Positions 12,201 through 21,902 of a stretch of 64,000 nt of DNA are shown here, one piece after another. Source of the DNA: Porphyra umbilicalis (Eukaryota > Rhodophyta > Bangiophyceae > Bangiales > Bangiaceae); assembly GCA_002049455.2 (NCBI GenBank), contig KV918957.1, positions 82,422 through 146,421 on the forward strand. Reading direction: 5' to 3'. The first letter of the stretch is position 1; the number at the start of each line of letters is the position of its first letter. Under the pieces are notes generated by a model that did not search any database, was not told the origin of the DNA, and saw nothing but the letters and a program-made list of their open reading frames with translations. A program made the translations under genes and the position numbers.

Positions 12201-12322
12201 GCGTGCTGGCGGCCGACACTAAGCTCCGCCCGCTGTCGGGCGTCAGCGGCTTTGTCGGCGCCACCGTGGTGCGGCCGCCGAGCTGGGTGCCAAAGAGCCG
12301 CCGTGTGCAAGCGTCGGCTTGA
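9251..12322 (+). CDS. Acyl-CoA-synthetase-like (ANL superfamily, AAE3-like) protein with large hinge insert
   Basis: A 1023-residue protein; ATG at 9251 follows GTCGACACC. Its N-terminal half aligns with AMP-forming ligases of the oxalyl-CoA synthetase/AAE3 type: an early fold segment (about 60-140), LTHRNLVSSAQAFA (about 245), a DAHGLVVLLATLLSGG stretch (about 280) and VWFLTGDRGKVDKDGFL (about 563), the aspartate-bearing A7 motif. The C-terminal lid (about 900-1015) has LEDVEAAVESHPAVAVARAFG. Between A7 and the lid lies an insert of about 310 residues, Ala/Glu/Arg-rich and probably coiled coil, where normal enzymes have a short hinge. The P-loop signature SGTTGxPKG is not recognisable and the usual catalytic lysine motif near the C-terminus is absent. 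Fold assignment is good. I infer a pseudoenzyme or strongly altered ligase, so no substrate is proposed. Confidence 0.8.
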   Translation: MSINRYDLKEAVLLARGEREAELLRLTTLRELPKSLFFSKPATSALPAPHRGSWKGKPVVYSHGEVYKMVESVAATMRECGVRPATVCALVTPTGSVEAAVFFLALVWIGAIAAPVDAGLDIQGLAVALKACGATIVVSPIPDDGADGELDERDGGEALEIGARVASVAKNMGIISWHLYRTTNEGVKLEMHGTRAGASAAWKGGSADYKVDPEEVAVHLLASPPSMDTAADGDLGAAHVVDVVRLTHRNLVSSAQAFATSYQLKVEQTTLLSCALHDAHGLVVLLATLLSGGQLVLPPATAEPEEFFAADMFWPLVSSLSLDWLSASPANLRTVSAGGNFPDQSSIGFVRVATGLHTASAGTSCTDDALSIEDVAFLSKAVFHAPVLPAYGPAAAAGHAAANTTGTNGGRPGTLGKPPLSSVRLAVLDPVTRAYLPSGEVGDVAVTGPGASTSVLAGAGRNEEAVRKLFLHEALDDGEEAPTNDADALLLAPVASGKYSTPGTMVTASQSVRAADGGKKAWEVDAVSSGGVYHNLPPLSARTSAAAAAAAAAGAQTATVWFLTGDRGKVDKDGFLVVVGDAREMRAAEARKLAVVAAAEQRRKAEEEAALEEERAAEAAQAESEAQRRREAGITEEEETSEVEKAKLATVATAASLAAAGGAVATRDSWMRRSDEPPTAQSRSVEAAAGASAARGRSRDGDRGAADGTLGLDASSAAAILEHLDKLAEGQKTLEADLAAAHQARMAVVQQRLEAAEALAASRREEVRREADAAAARNAAVASSAATAAANPAVMDVSVDEAQAAIMCAAAASEESAQATAAAMQAAQAAASAAAAAERASEVTVAEVRKLPPPPSAAEKAMKLAAAAAAAERAIAASKAAAERAAAAAVLDVVDPNNVTKVVAVSLEDVEAAVESHPAVAVARAFGRPDPRFGSEVYCAVLVKVGGRLSEPWLLLHVQSLLPAAAVPRRFYVVDEETVVADRSVLAADTKLRPLSGVSGFVGATVVRPPSWVPKSRRVQASA

Positions 12323-13037
12323 GGGCCGGCGGTGTGAGTCGCTGTGGCCGTCCCACGTGGGCGGGTGGTGGGATTTCGCGGGGTGCATGTGGAGGAACTC
12401 CCGACGGGCCGGCCCCGTTGTCGGACGCCGTGCTGGCCGTCGCTTTATCCGGCAGAACACGCTTCCCCATGGGGCTGCTGGGCGCAGGTGGGAGGGTCGT
12501 GTTGTCAGCTGGCGCTTCCGTGGCCGACGCGGAGCTGTTGCCAATCGGGCTCGAGGCGCGACTGATGTGTGCACTGCTCAGTCGGCCCCATTACGAAGGT
12601 GTTTAGCGGCTGCCAAGCCGAGCCGACAGAGATTACTCAGATGGTCCTTCTTTTTTTCGCTGCCACAGCATCGCCCGGCTTCTGCACATACACGGTGCTC
12701 ACATGGCAACGGGTCGGCCGCCACCGTTGGGACGCACCGCCCCCTTCCTTGCTGGCGTGGTACCGCACAAGCAGGGAGCGGCCGCGCGTTGCGGTAGAGC
12801 CGGGTGGCCGCTCGTGTCGCCCGCTGACGGAACCGTTGTCGCCAGACCCCGACGCTGCTCGCTGACGCAACGCGCGCGATACAATCCCGTTGTGCGACAC
12901 GGGAGCGCACAGGGCCCGTTGGGGTCTCGGGGTGGCCACCGATCACCTCAGCCAATCGTGTCCGTCACGCCCGTCACCCCCGCCCCCCTTCCCCCATCGC
13001 CCCTCCAACGGCGACCACGCACGCGCGCGGTGGCTGC
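12323..13037. other. Convergent 3' intergenic region
   Basis: About 700 bp lie between the stop codons of the convergent AMP-binding-like gene and class III alcohol dehydrogenase. Only short overlapping open frames are visible; I see no gene. Confidence 0.5.
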
Positions 13038-14760
<1,723 letters not shown>

Positions 14761-16602
14761 ATGCGCCGCGTGACGACCAAGTACCGCCATGGCGCCGTCC
14801 CGCGGTCCGGGCACGCAAGTCAGTCGGATGGTGTGTCGGGCAGCCCTGGAGGACATGGGGGTGGTGGTCGCAGGGGCGTCAGCGACAGTGACGGAGCCTG
14901 GCGGTGCACCGCCGCTCGGTGGGGTGCGCCGACTCGGGCGTGGGAGGCGCCAGGGTCGGCGTTGCCGCCTGGCGGTGTGCTCGACGCGGAGGACGTGGCG
15001 CTCGAGGTGCTGCGGGACGACGGGCGGGTGTATGGGGGGGGCGACGGCGATGGCGGCGACGGCCCAGTCTCCAAGCGGTGGGACGCCGCCCTGGCGTGCG
15101 CCCCGTGGGTGGTCGTTGAGGACGTCGCCCTCGTGGGCCCGCCCCGGACAGCGACCAAGTCGTCGACCGCGAGCGGCGGCGGCGGTGGCGGCGGCAGCGG
15201 CGGTGGCGACGGTGGAGGTGGCGGCAGTGGCGGTGTGGCGGTGGCAGAGAAGGGGGCCGAGTGGGAGGTGCTCGGCCGCCTGATGTTGGGCGTCCCCGTC
15301 GTTGAGGAGGAGCGTTGGTTGTACGGGGAGCAGACCCTCCCACCTCCCCAGCTGCAAGCGTTGGAGACGTGGCTCTCTTCCGCCAACGTGCCCTTCTCCA
15401 CCCTGCAGCGCGTCAGCGCGTACCTGCTCACATCCTCCACTGCGCCAGCGCCAGCAATCGACGAGCGCATTCGGGTGTTGGCTGAGGCGACGACGGCGCG
15501 GGCATGCCTCGAAGCAGACGGCGACAGCGGCGCCGCGGTTGGACCAGAGCCGAAAAAAAAGAAGAAGGGCTTCAAAGGTTTCTCCCTGCCCGGCAAGAAG
15601 GCCAAGTCCTCGTCGTCCTTGGCGTCCGCAAAAGCCAGCGGCAGCGGTGGTACTGGTGGCGGCGGTCACCTGCCCACTGGCCGCGCGCGCGTCAACTGGG
15701 AGGCGGCATCCTCTGCAGGCGCGGCCGTCCGCCACCGCGCTGCCGGCGGGGCGGCCGCCCCTAAACTCACCACCCCCGAGTTGCTTGCAGAAAAGCGCAG
15801 CGTGGAGGAGACGCTCGCCCGCTTTGACGCGCAGCTGGCGGCGCTCGCCGCCGGCGGCGGGGACGAGGATGGGGATATGGCGGCGATGCTCCTCCCCGCG
15901 CGGCAGGAGCTGGATGAGCGCCTCCGCGGCCTCACCGCCCGCCTCGTGGCCGGCGGCACCGTCACGGACGTGGCGGGCGCGGGGCGTGGCCCCGAGGCAA
16001 CGGCACGGCCGCAGAGTGCCGACATTATTGACGGGAGTGCCAGCACCATGCCCATGTGCGTCGAGGTCATCCGCACGAGCCCGCACGTGTCGTCCCCCGT
16101 GTCGGTGGCAGATGACAGCGACGGCAGCGAGCGGGCGTCGGTCGACACGAGCGTGTCGGCCGACGCGGCGGATTGCGCGCAGGCGCTGCGCGCGTGCTCT
16201 TATCCCTTTTTTGAAGACCGTTTTTCCCCGCGGTCGGTCGCCGACGGGTCGACGACCACCTACGTGTCCGACGTGGACTCGGTCGGCGGCAGTAGCTACG
16301 GGTCGAGCTCGGACGGCGGTCCCGACAGCGAGCTGTCGACGCTCCACCAGCGGCGCCTCGCCAGCCGCGTGTCCCGCTCTTCGTCGGGGCTGCGCGCCGC
16401 GACGAGCGACTTGGAGTTTATCATTGATCTCGGGGAGCGGGGCGGGGGGGACGGCCCCCGTGCCTGTTCGCCACTCGCGCGGCACCGGCCGCAGCGGTCG
16501 CGGCAGTGGACCGCCGAGTTGTGCGTGGACGACGGGGACATGTCGTCGGATTTGGAGAGCGAACAGGCGCTGTCGCAGCGGCGGCGACGGCATATAAGGT
16601 GA
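14761..16602 (+). CDS. Hypothetical low-complexity protein
   Basis: The open frame gives 613 residues from the ATG at 14761. The 5' end is uncertain: a better Kozak ATG at 14789 (CCGCCATGG) lies in another frame that looks coding for about 45 residues, so a small intron or different start is possible. Visible parts are a Gly/Ser-rich linker (about 140-160), a basic Lys run (KKKKKGFKGFSLPGKKAK), a helical segment TPELLAEKRSVEETLARFDAQLAAL followed by LPARQELDERLRGLTARL, which faintly recalls the C-terminal helices of FAM13-type proteins, and a long Ser/Asp-rich tail. The stop at 16600 overlaps AAGGTGAG, a good 5' splice-site sequence. No function is proposed. Confidence 0.55.
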   Translation: MRRVTTKYRHGAVPRSGHASQSDGVSGSPGGHGGGGRRGVSDSDGAWRCTAARWGAPTRAWEAPGSALPPGGVLDAEDVALEVLRDDGRVYGGGDGDGGDGPVSKRWDAALACAPWVVVEDVALVGPPRTATKSSTASGGGGGGGSGGGDGGGGGSGGVAVAEKGAEWEVLGRLMLGVPVVEEERWLYGEQTLPPPQLQALETWLSSANVPFSTLQRVSAYLLTSSTAPAPAIDERIRVLAEATTARACLEADGDSGAAVGPEPKKKKKGFKGFSLPGKKAKSSSSLASAKASGSGGTGGGGHLPTGRARVNWEAASSAGAAVRHRAAGGAAAPKLTTPELLAEKRSVEETLARFDAQLAALAAGGGDEDGDMAAMLLPARQELDERLRGLTARLVAGGTVTDVAGAGRGPEATARPQSADIIDGSASTMPMCVEVIRTSPHVSSPVSVADDSDGSERASVDTSVSADAADCAQALRACSYPFFEDRFSPRSVADGSTTTYVSDVDSVGGSSYGSSSDGGPDSELSTLHQRRLASRVSRSSSGLRAATSDLEFIIDLGERGGGDGPRACSPLARHRPQRSRQWTAELCVDDGDMSSDLESEQALSQRRRRHIR

Positions 16603-17097
16603 GCGCAGGGACGTCTGCCTGCGCTTCGTGTGCACTCAGTCACCTTGCTTTTTTTTCTACCATTGTACACAAAATTGCGGGCACAACGGTTGCAGCCTGA
16701 TACCGAAGTACTCAGCTGCTTGGTGATGCAGAAATCAACGTGGAATGGGGCGTTCGTGTACCAGCGCAGTGTGCTGGGGAACTGCAGGAGGTTCTGGCAT
16801 GATGATGCATCCCATAAGCCCCACATGCGTTCTCCATTAGTCGAACACAGGCTGTGAGCAGCTGCAGTGTGTCCAAAGCAGCCCAATGGCAACGAAAGAG
16901 CCACGTCAATGGGCTCGTGCCGTGAGCACACACATGCGCTGCGAAGCCACCACTGCAACGCATCCCCTCCAAACCCCCGCGACGCACCACACGCCACTAC
17001 CCCCAGCTGGGATCGCAATACGCCAAGGCAGACGGACAAACCGGGAACAACACGCCACAGCGGCGGGCGTCGCCCCGCCCCCACCCCGGGCGCCACT
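16603..17097. other. Convergent 3' intergenic region
   Basis: About 500 bp of more balanced composition between the hypothetical gene (+) and the F-box gene (-). I see no gene. Confidence 0.5.
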
Positions 17098-18747
17098 TCA
17101 CGGTGAGGCCACAGCGTCCGCGGAACGGGTGAAATGAAATGGCAACGCAACGTGCGGCAGCCGGCGGCGCAGCCACGCGGCCATGCGGCGGCCGGCCGCC
17201 AGCGACTCGTCCGCATCGTGAAATCGCAGCGCCTGCCCCGTCTCATCGCGCACTTCGTAATGTAGGACGCGCAGGCGGGGGAGGGCAGCCAGCAGGCCCG
17301 CCGCGTCGGTTTCGGTCAGCTCTTGGCCACCCGTCTCCAACTGCTGCAGTGAGTGCCGGGCGCTCGAGCGCGACAGCCCCCGCAGCAAGTCCACCACCGT
17401 CCGCCCGGCAGCCGGACGGCCAAGCCCGTACACCGTCAAGTCGGTTAGGGGCGCCCCCACGGGCCACGCGTCGAGGCGCAGGTCGGTCCCCCCGGCCACG
17501 GGCGGGCACAGCACCTTGAGGCGGGTGAGGGCGGGCAAGCCACCCAGCCGCCGCAAGCCCGCCGCCGTCACCGACCGGTGCAGGGTCAATGTCAAGGCTG
17601 ACACCGACGCCGTCGCGGGGGCCCCTTCGAAGAGGTCGCTCAGGTGCGCATCGTCGAGCGCGCCGCAAAACATGAGACTGAGGTCCGCCGGCAGCGCCGC
17701 GGCACCCGCCAGTGCGGGCACCAGGTGGGGGTTGGGCGGCTCGTCGCCACCGTACATGGTCGGCAGGCGGAGCTTGGCAAGCGACCGGCCGACGAGCAGC
17801 GGCACCAGCTCCGCCGTCGCCGCCGTGGCGTCTGACTCGGTCTCCCACGTAACGTCTGCGAGGAGTGGCAGGGCGGCCGGGTAGCGCAGGGCGGCGCCGA
17901 CGTACGGGTACACCTGCGCGTCGACGGTCAGCTTGGTCAGGGCGGGGCAGTAGGTCGCCACCGCCATCGCCGCCAGCTCTTCCACGTCCAGCCGATGCAA
18001 GCGGAGCGAGTTGAGATTGGGCATCCCACCCGAGGCGGCAAGCCACGGCCCAACGTTGTACGCTGCCGACGTGTCCTGCGCGTCGCGGACGACGCCGCTG
18101 AGGTCCAGCTCCCGCAACGTGTGCCCGTGGTGGCCGAGCACCGACCGGACCGCGTCATTCCACGCCGGCTCGTCCTCAATCTGGTCCAACGTCAGGCGCC
18201 GTAGCGGCGCCGTGCTCATTGGTGGGCCCTTAAGTAGCTTGACGGCCACCCACGAGACGGACAGGGACGAAAGTGGCAGGCGCCGCACCTCGGGGAGGAC
18301 CATGGCGTAAAAGATGAAAGCGAGACCTGTCCGCTGCAGGACCGGCACCGACCTGTCACCGTTCCGGGTACCATCGTGGATCGTTACGTCCCGAACCCAG
18401 TGGACGTGGGAGAGGAAGCCCAAAGTCGACCGCAGTAGGGCCTGGAGCGCCGCCCCCTCTGCAGTATCCAACAGCAACTTGGGGACAGAGAGCGTCGTCG
18501 AAAGGGCGTCCTCGTCATGCAGCGCCACCACCGTGTCCTTGTCCGATATTCGGCAGTGGAAAAACACCGACCGGATGGAGGCGTAGCCGACGTCGCGCAG
18601 CCGCTTGCACGTCAAGAAGAGGGGCACGTGGCCGTGGGGCACCTGTTGAAATAGGTGGCGGGTGACGAGCGAGAGCGCGTCGTCGGGGAGGTCGAGGAGA
18701 GTCAACGGCCGGGCAGCAGCGGCGGCGGGTGATGAAACCACCTCCAT
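17098..18747 (-). CDS. F-box / leucine-rich-repeat protein
   Basis: A 549-residue protein; ATG at 18747-18745 (GTGCGATGG). The N-terminus (about 15-60) has an F-box-like segment: LTLLDLPDDALSLVTRHLF, then PLFLTCKRLRDVGYASIRSVFF. The rest (about 140-520) is a series of irregular leucine-rich repeats with motifs such as LRELDLSGV, LNSLRLHRLDVEEL, LTKLTVDAQ, VSALTLTLHRSVTAAGLRRLGGLPALTRLKV and LTDLTVYGLG. F-box proteins of this layout are usually SCF ubiquitin-ligase substrate receptors, with the F-box binding SKP1 and the repeats the substrate. That role is inferred from architecture only. The frame is uninterrupted. Confidence 0.82.
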   Translation of the reverse strand: MEVVSSPAAAAARPLTLLDLPDDALSLVTRHLFQQVPHGHVPLFLTCKRLRDVGYASIRSVFFHCRISDKDTVVALHDEDALSTTLSVPKLLLDTAEGAALQALLRSTLGFLSHVHWVRDVTIHDGTRNGDRSVPVLQRTGLAFIFYAMVLPEVRRLPLSSLSVSWVAVKLLKGPPMSTAPLRRLTLDQIEDEPAWNDAVRSVLGHHGHTLRELDLSGVVRDAQDTSAAYNVGPWLAASGGMPNLNSLRLHRLDVEELAAMAVATYCPALTKLTVDAQVYPYVGAALRYPAALPLLADVTWETESDATAATAELVPLLVGRSLAKLRLPTMYGGDEPPNPHLVPALAGAAALPADLSLMFCGALDDAHLSDLFEGAPATASVSALTLTLHRSVTAAGLRRLGGLPALTRLKVLCPPVAGGTDLRLDAWPVGAPLTDLTVYGLGRPAAGRTVVDLLRGLSRSSARHSLQQLETGGQELTETDAAGLLAALPRLRVLHYEVRDETGQALRFHDADESLAAGRRMAAWLRRRLPHVALPFHFTRSADAVASP

Positions 18748-19391
18748 CGCACCGTATGATGCGAGAGGAGGGGTGGGTAGTGGCTTGACGAACGGTGAGG
18801 CATGCGCAGTCCGTGTTGAGACTGGGGGAGGTGGGCCGGGGGCGGTGAGCCCGGACAGGTGGGCCGGAGCGGCACATTAGCTCACGACCATCAAAGAGAA
18901 TGTGCACAGAAGACTGGGTCATGTTGAGGCCCTTTCACCTGGGCAATCGCGTGGCCAGGCACCAAGCTCAGCGGGGTCAGTGGACAGACCGCAGGAGACA
19001 GGAACAAGTCGGATGCACAACTGCAGCCGACCGAAGCCGCATCGGATCCAGAGGTGTGATTTAATTCACTTCTGGCGCCAGGTGAAGGTGATTTAAATCA
19101 ATCCTTGATTTTTATTCGTATGACGTGATTTTTAGATTTGAATCATCGGGCATTATTTCAACCATTTGGGCTCATTATGCAGGAACATAAGTACATGTAC
19201 CGAGTGATAAGGCCTAGTAAGGACCACGAACGCTGGTGTTTCCTTCGTGTCGCGTGCGGTGGGCGTCACCGACTGGGCGGCCGTCGACAAGTCGGGTGGG
19301 GGGGCGAGACGCAGGAGATGGAGACGGTGACGGGGTGCGGGGGGGGGGTCCGCCACCACCCGACCCTGCGGTCACCGCCGTGGCGGAGGTG

Positions 19392-19438
<47 letters not shown>

Positions 19439-19682
19439 GGCGAACCTGTCGTGGCCGCCCGTGCCGGCGGTGGGGGACGCCCTCGGCACGACCATGACGA
19501 GGGAGCAAGCGGGAATTTCCGAGGCTGCCGCCATCGACGGCGGCACCATGGCCGCGTTGCTCTCCGCGCTCGCGGCCGCCGAGGCGGTGGGCACGTCTAC
19601 GGCGGTGCCCGACGCCGGCGACCGCCTCGCTGCCCTCACCGCTGTTGCGTCTGCCATTGGCGCGCATGTCGCCGCCTACCCG
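18748..19682. other. Intergenic region with AT-rich patch and (GCC)n tract
   Basis: An AT-rich patch at about 19060-19160 includes GATTTAAATC-type palindromic sequence. A pure (GCC)n trinucleotide tract occupies about 19394-19438. An open frame at 19236-19685 reads through this tract as polyalanine and stops exactly where repeat copy A begins. I regard it as doubtful. Confidence 0.5.
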
Positions 19683-20490
19683 TGAGGGTGTGCGTTCAGA
19701 CCCCCGGAAACGTCGATCTGGTCAGACGCGTGGACTGCATTTTGTGGTTCAGTCCGGCGATGGCGCTCCACGGGACAACCCAGGCACATTCTGTTCGAAT
19801 TTTCAAGCAGATGCTCGCGACCCATCGTCCTGTAGGAGAGGGCTCCGGGACGGCCGGCGGGAGCTGCCGACGGCCGCACCACCGCTGTCGTCGGGGTCAC
19901 CACCGCGGCGGCCGCACACGCCCGACACCCCCCCCGCGCGCGCGTCGGTGCGCGACCGCCCGCGACCAACACAGCCGGCGCGCGGTCGGCCGCCGCGCCG
20001 ACGAGGCGACCAGCTCCACCCACACCCCCGCGCGTGTGGGTGTCCCCGCCGTGGCCACCGTGGCGCCCGTCCGCCTCCACGTCACCTGCACAGACCGCGA
20101 CGCCTGACGCCCCGCCCCGCCGGCGGCTGCACCGCCCATCGCGCGCGATATGGCATAGTCCGAGGCGCCGCCGCCCTCGCGCCGACGCGGTGGCAGCGTT
20201 CATGGCGGCCCTGCGCGCTGCGGAGCCCCCCCTCTCCTCGCCCCCGCCACTGTCTGACGGGGGACGAGCTCCGCCGTCGTTGGGAGCGGGGAAGGGCGCC
20301 GGCACCGCCACCGACGCCTCCCCTGCCGCGGCTGCCGCCGCCGTCGCTCCCGCCATTGCCGCGACTGCGAAGCGTGGTGGTTGCGACAGCGGCGGCGGCA
20401 GCCGCGGGCTGTGGTCCATGACCCCACCGTCGCCGCTGCCGTCGCTAGTGGGCGTGCGCACCGCCGCCAATGCCGCGGCGGCGCGCACGG
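19683..20490 (+). repeat. Dispersed GC-rich repeat, copy A (uninterrupted)
   Basis: This copy aligns closely with the reverse complement of 50302-50580 (its first part, 19683-19958) and 48840-49319 (its second part, 19953-20480). It shares long exact stretches such as CAGACCCCCGGAAACGTCGA and CATTCTGTTCGAATTTTCAA. Copy A is continuous through CGACCG at 19953-19958, the site at which copy B is split. Copy A also has a segment of about 90 bp missing from B. No recognisable protein is encoded; the family is unknown. Confidence 0.85.
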
Positions 20491-21829
20491 GCGGCGGCGC
20501 GGGAGCCCGCCATCCCCCGCCCCCACCCGCCGCCGCCCCGCGCCGCGGCGCCGGCCGCCGCGGCCGACGCGGCGCGCGCGGCGGGCGCCGCCGAGACGCC
20601 CCCACGTCAGCGGCGGTCGCCGCGGCGCCCCGCCCCGCGGCGGCGGACCGCCGCCGACCGCCGGTCGGCGGGGTGGCGCGCCGCCTCGACGCGGGGCGGG
20701 CGCGGGTGGCTGCCGCCCGGGGGGGGGGGGGGGGGGGGACGTTCTTTTCGGCCCCGCGCCGCGGCCGCGTGAGCGGCGCCGCCGCGGCGGCGCCAGGGGC
20801 ACCGTACCCCGTCTGCGCGGCGCCCGGGCGGTGCCGGCGGCCGTGCGGCCGCAGCCGCCCGACGGCGGCGGTGGGCGGCGGCTGCCGCGCCACGGGCGGG
20901 CGAGGGGGGGGTGGGGGGGGCCCTGCTTCCCCCCCCCCCCCTCTGTCGTGGGCGGTGGGTGGTGGCCCCTGCGGCGGCGGGGGGCGGCGGGCGGCGACGG
21001 CGCCGCGGCGGCACCGCCGCCGCGCCCGCCGCCGCCCGTGGCCGACCGCCGCCGCGGGCGGGGACGTCCGCCCCGCGCGCCGCGGGGCGCCATGCAAAGG
21101 GGGACGGATGGAAGGGTGCGCGGCTCCCCCGCGCGTTCTTCGTTTCTTGTTTTTCGTCTGCCTCGTCCCCAAACGCGCGGCTCCGCGGCCGCCGACAACT
21201 CCTCGCGGCGCGCCGGCGCGTCGCGGGCGGTGCCGTCGGCGGGGTCACCCCCCGCGTGACCACGCGTCGACCCGTCTGTCGGTCCCCAGCGCCGCCCGCA
21301 CCGCTCCGTGGCCCAGTGGCGCCGTCGATGCACGGGGCGCAGGGCGCTCTGGGGTGACCACGGAGCCGCCACGGGCGGCGCGTCGGCGGCGCCCGCCGCG
21401 CGCCCTCGGTGGCGGGCGGCGGGCGCGTGGCGCGGCCGCCGCCCTCCATGCACGCGCCGGGGCCACCGGGGACCGCGCCGAGGGTGTGTTTGGTGCTCGA
21501 AATTCGGCAGACGTTGGGGGCCGAGGTCGGCGCTCCGCGTCGCAGCTGCAGTGCCGCCGGCCCACTGCGCGTGACCGCTCGGGAGGCCGGCGGTTGCGCG
21601 CTGCACGCCCCGCGGCAGGGCTTCCCCCTGCCCGTCCACAGGCGCTCGTCCCATGGAGCACGTGCATCGGTGTGCCATCTTGCAGACGCCAAGATGCCGA
21701 TTCTTTTTGCTTTGACATCTGGCTCGGGAGCGCAACTCAATAGGTGCCGTCTGACATTGCTGTCTGTAAAAGCCATCTTGCGACCATGGTGACTGACCTT
21801 CAAATTTGCGGGCTCGGCTTGTGGTTGCC
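20491..21829. other. Extreme GC low-complexity tract
   Basis: About 1.3 kb of nearly pure G/C with a 20-base G run at 20719-20738 and further G- and C-runs near 20900-20940. All six frames are open over long distances because stop codons are scarce, so open frames here are not evidence of genes. Composition returns to normal after about 21640. Nothing recognisable is encoded. Confidence 0.6.
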
Positions 21830-21902
21830 GCTCCGGCCATGGCCGGAGCTGTGCGTACTTTGAGGGCCTGTGGCGCCGAAGGCCCTCAAAGCACGCACAG
21901 CT
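21830..21902. repeat. Perfect 20-bp palindrome fused to a 22-bp-arm hairpin
   Basis: GCTCCGGCCATGGCCGGAGC (21830-21849) is a perfect palindrome. It runs directly into an inverted repeat whose arms (21847-21868 and 21881-21902) pair at 21 of 22 positions around a 12-base loop. It could be a cruciform, a transposon end or a transcribed hairpin. No oligo-T tract follows that would suggest a terminator. Confidence 0.75.

Noticed and set aside
20034-21743. 569-codon plus-strand open frame and several equally long overlapping frames
   Set aside because: All frames stay open because the DNA is almost pure G/C. Composition is Arg/Pro/Gly/Ala with no domain, and part of it is a dispersed repeat.
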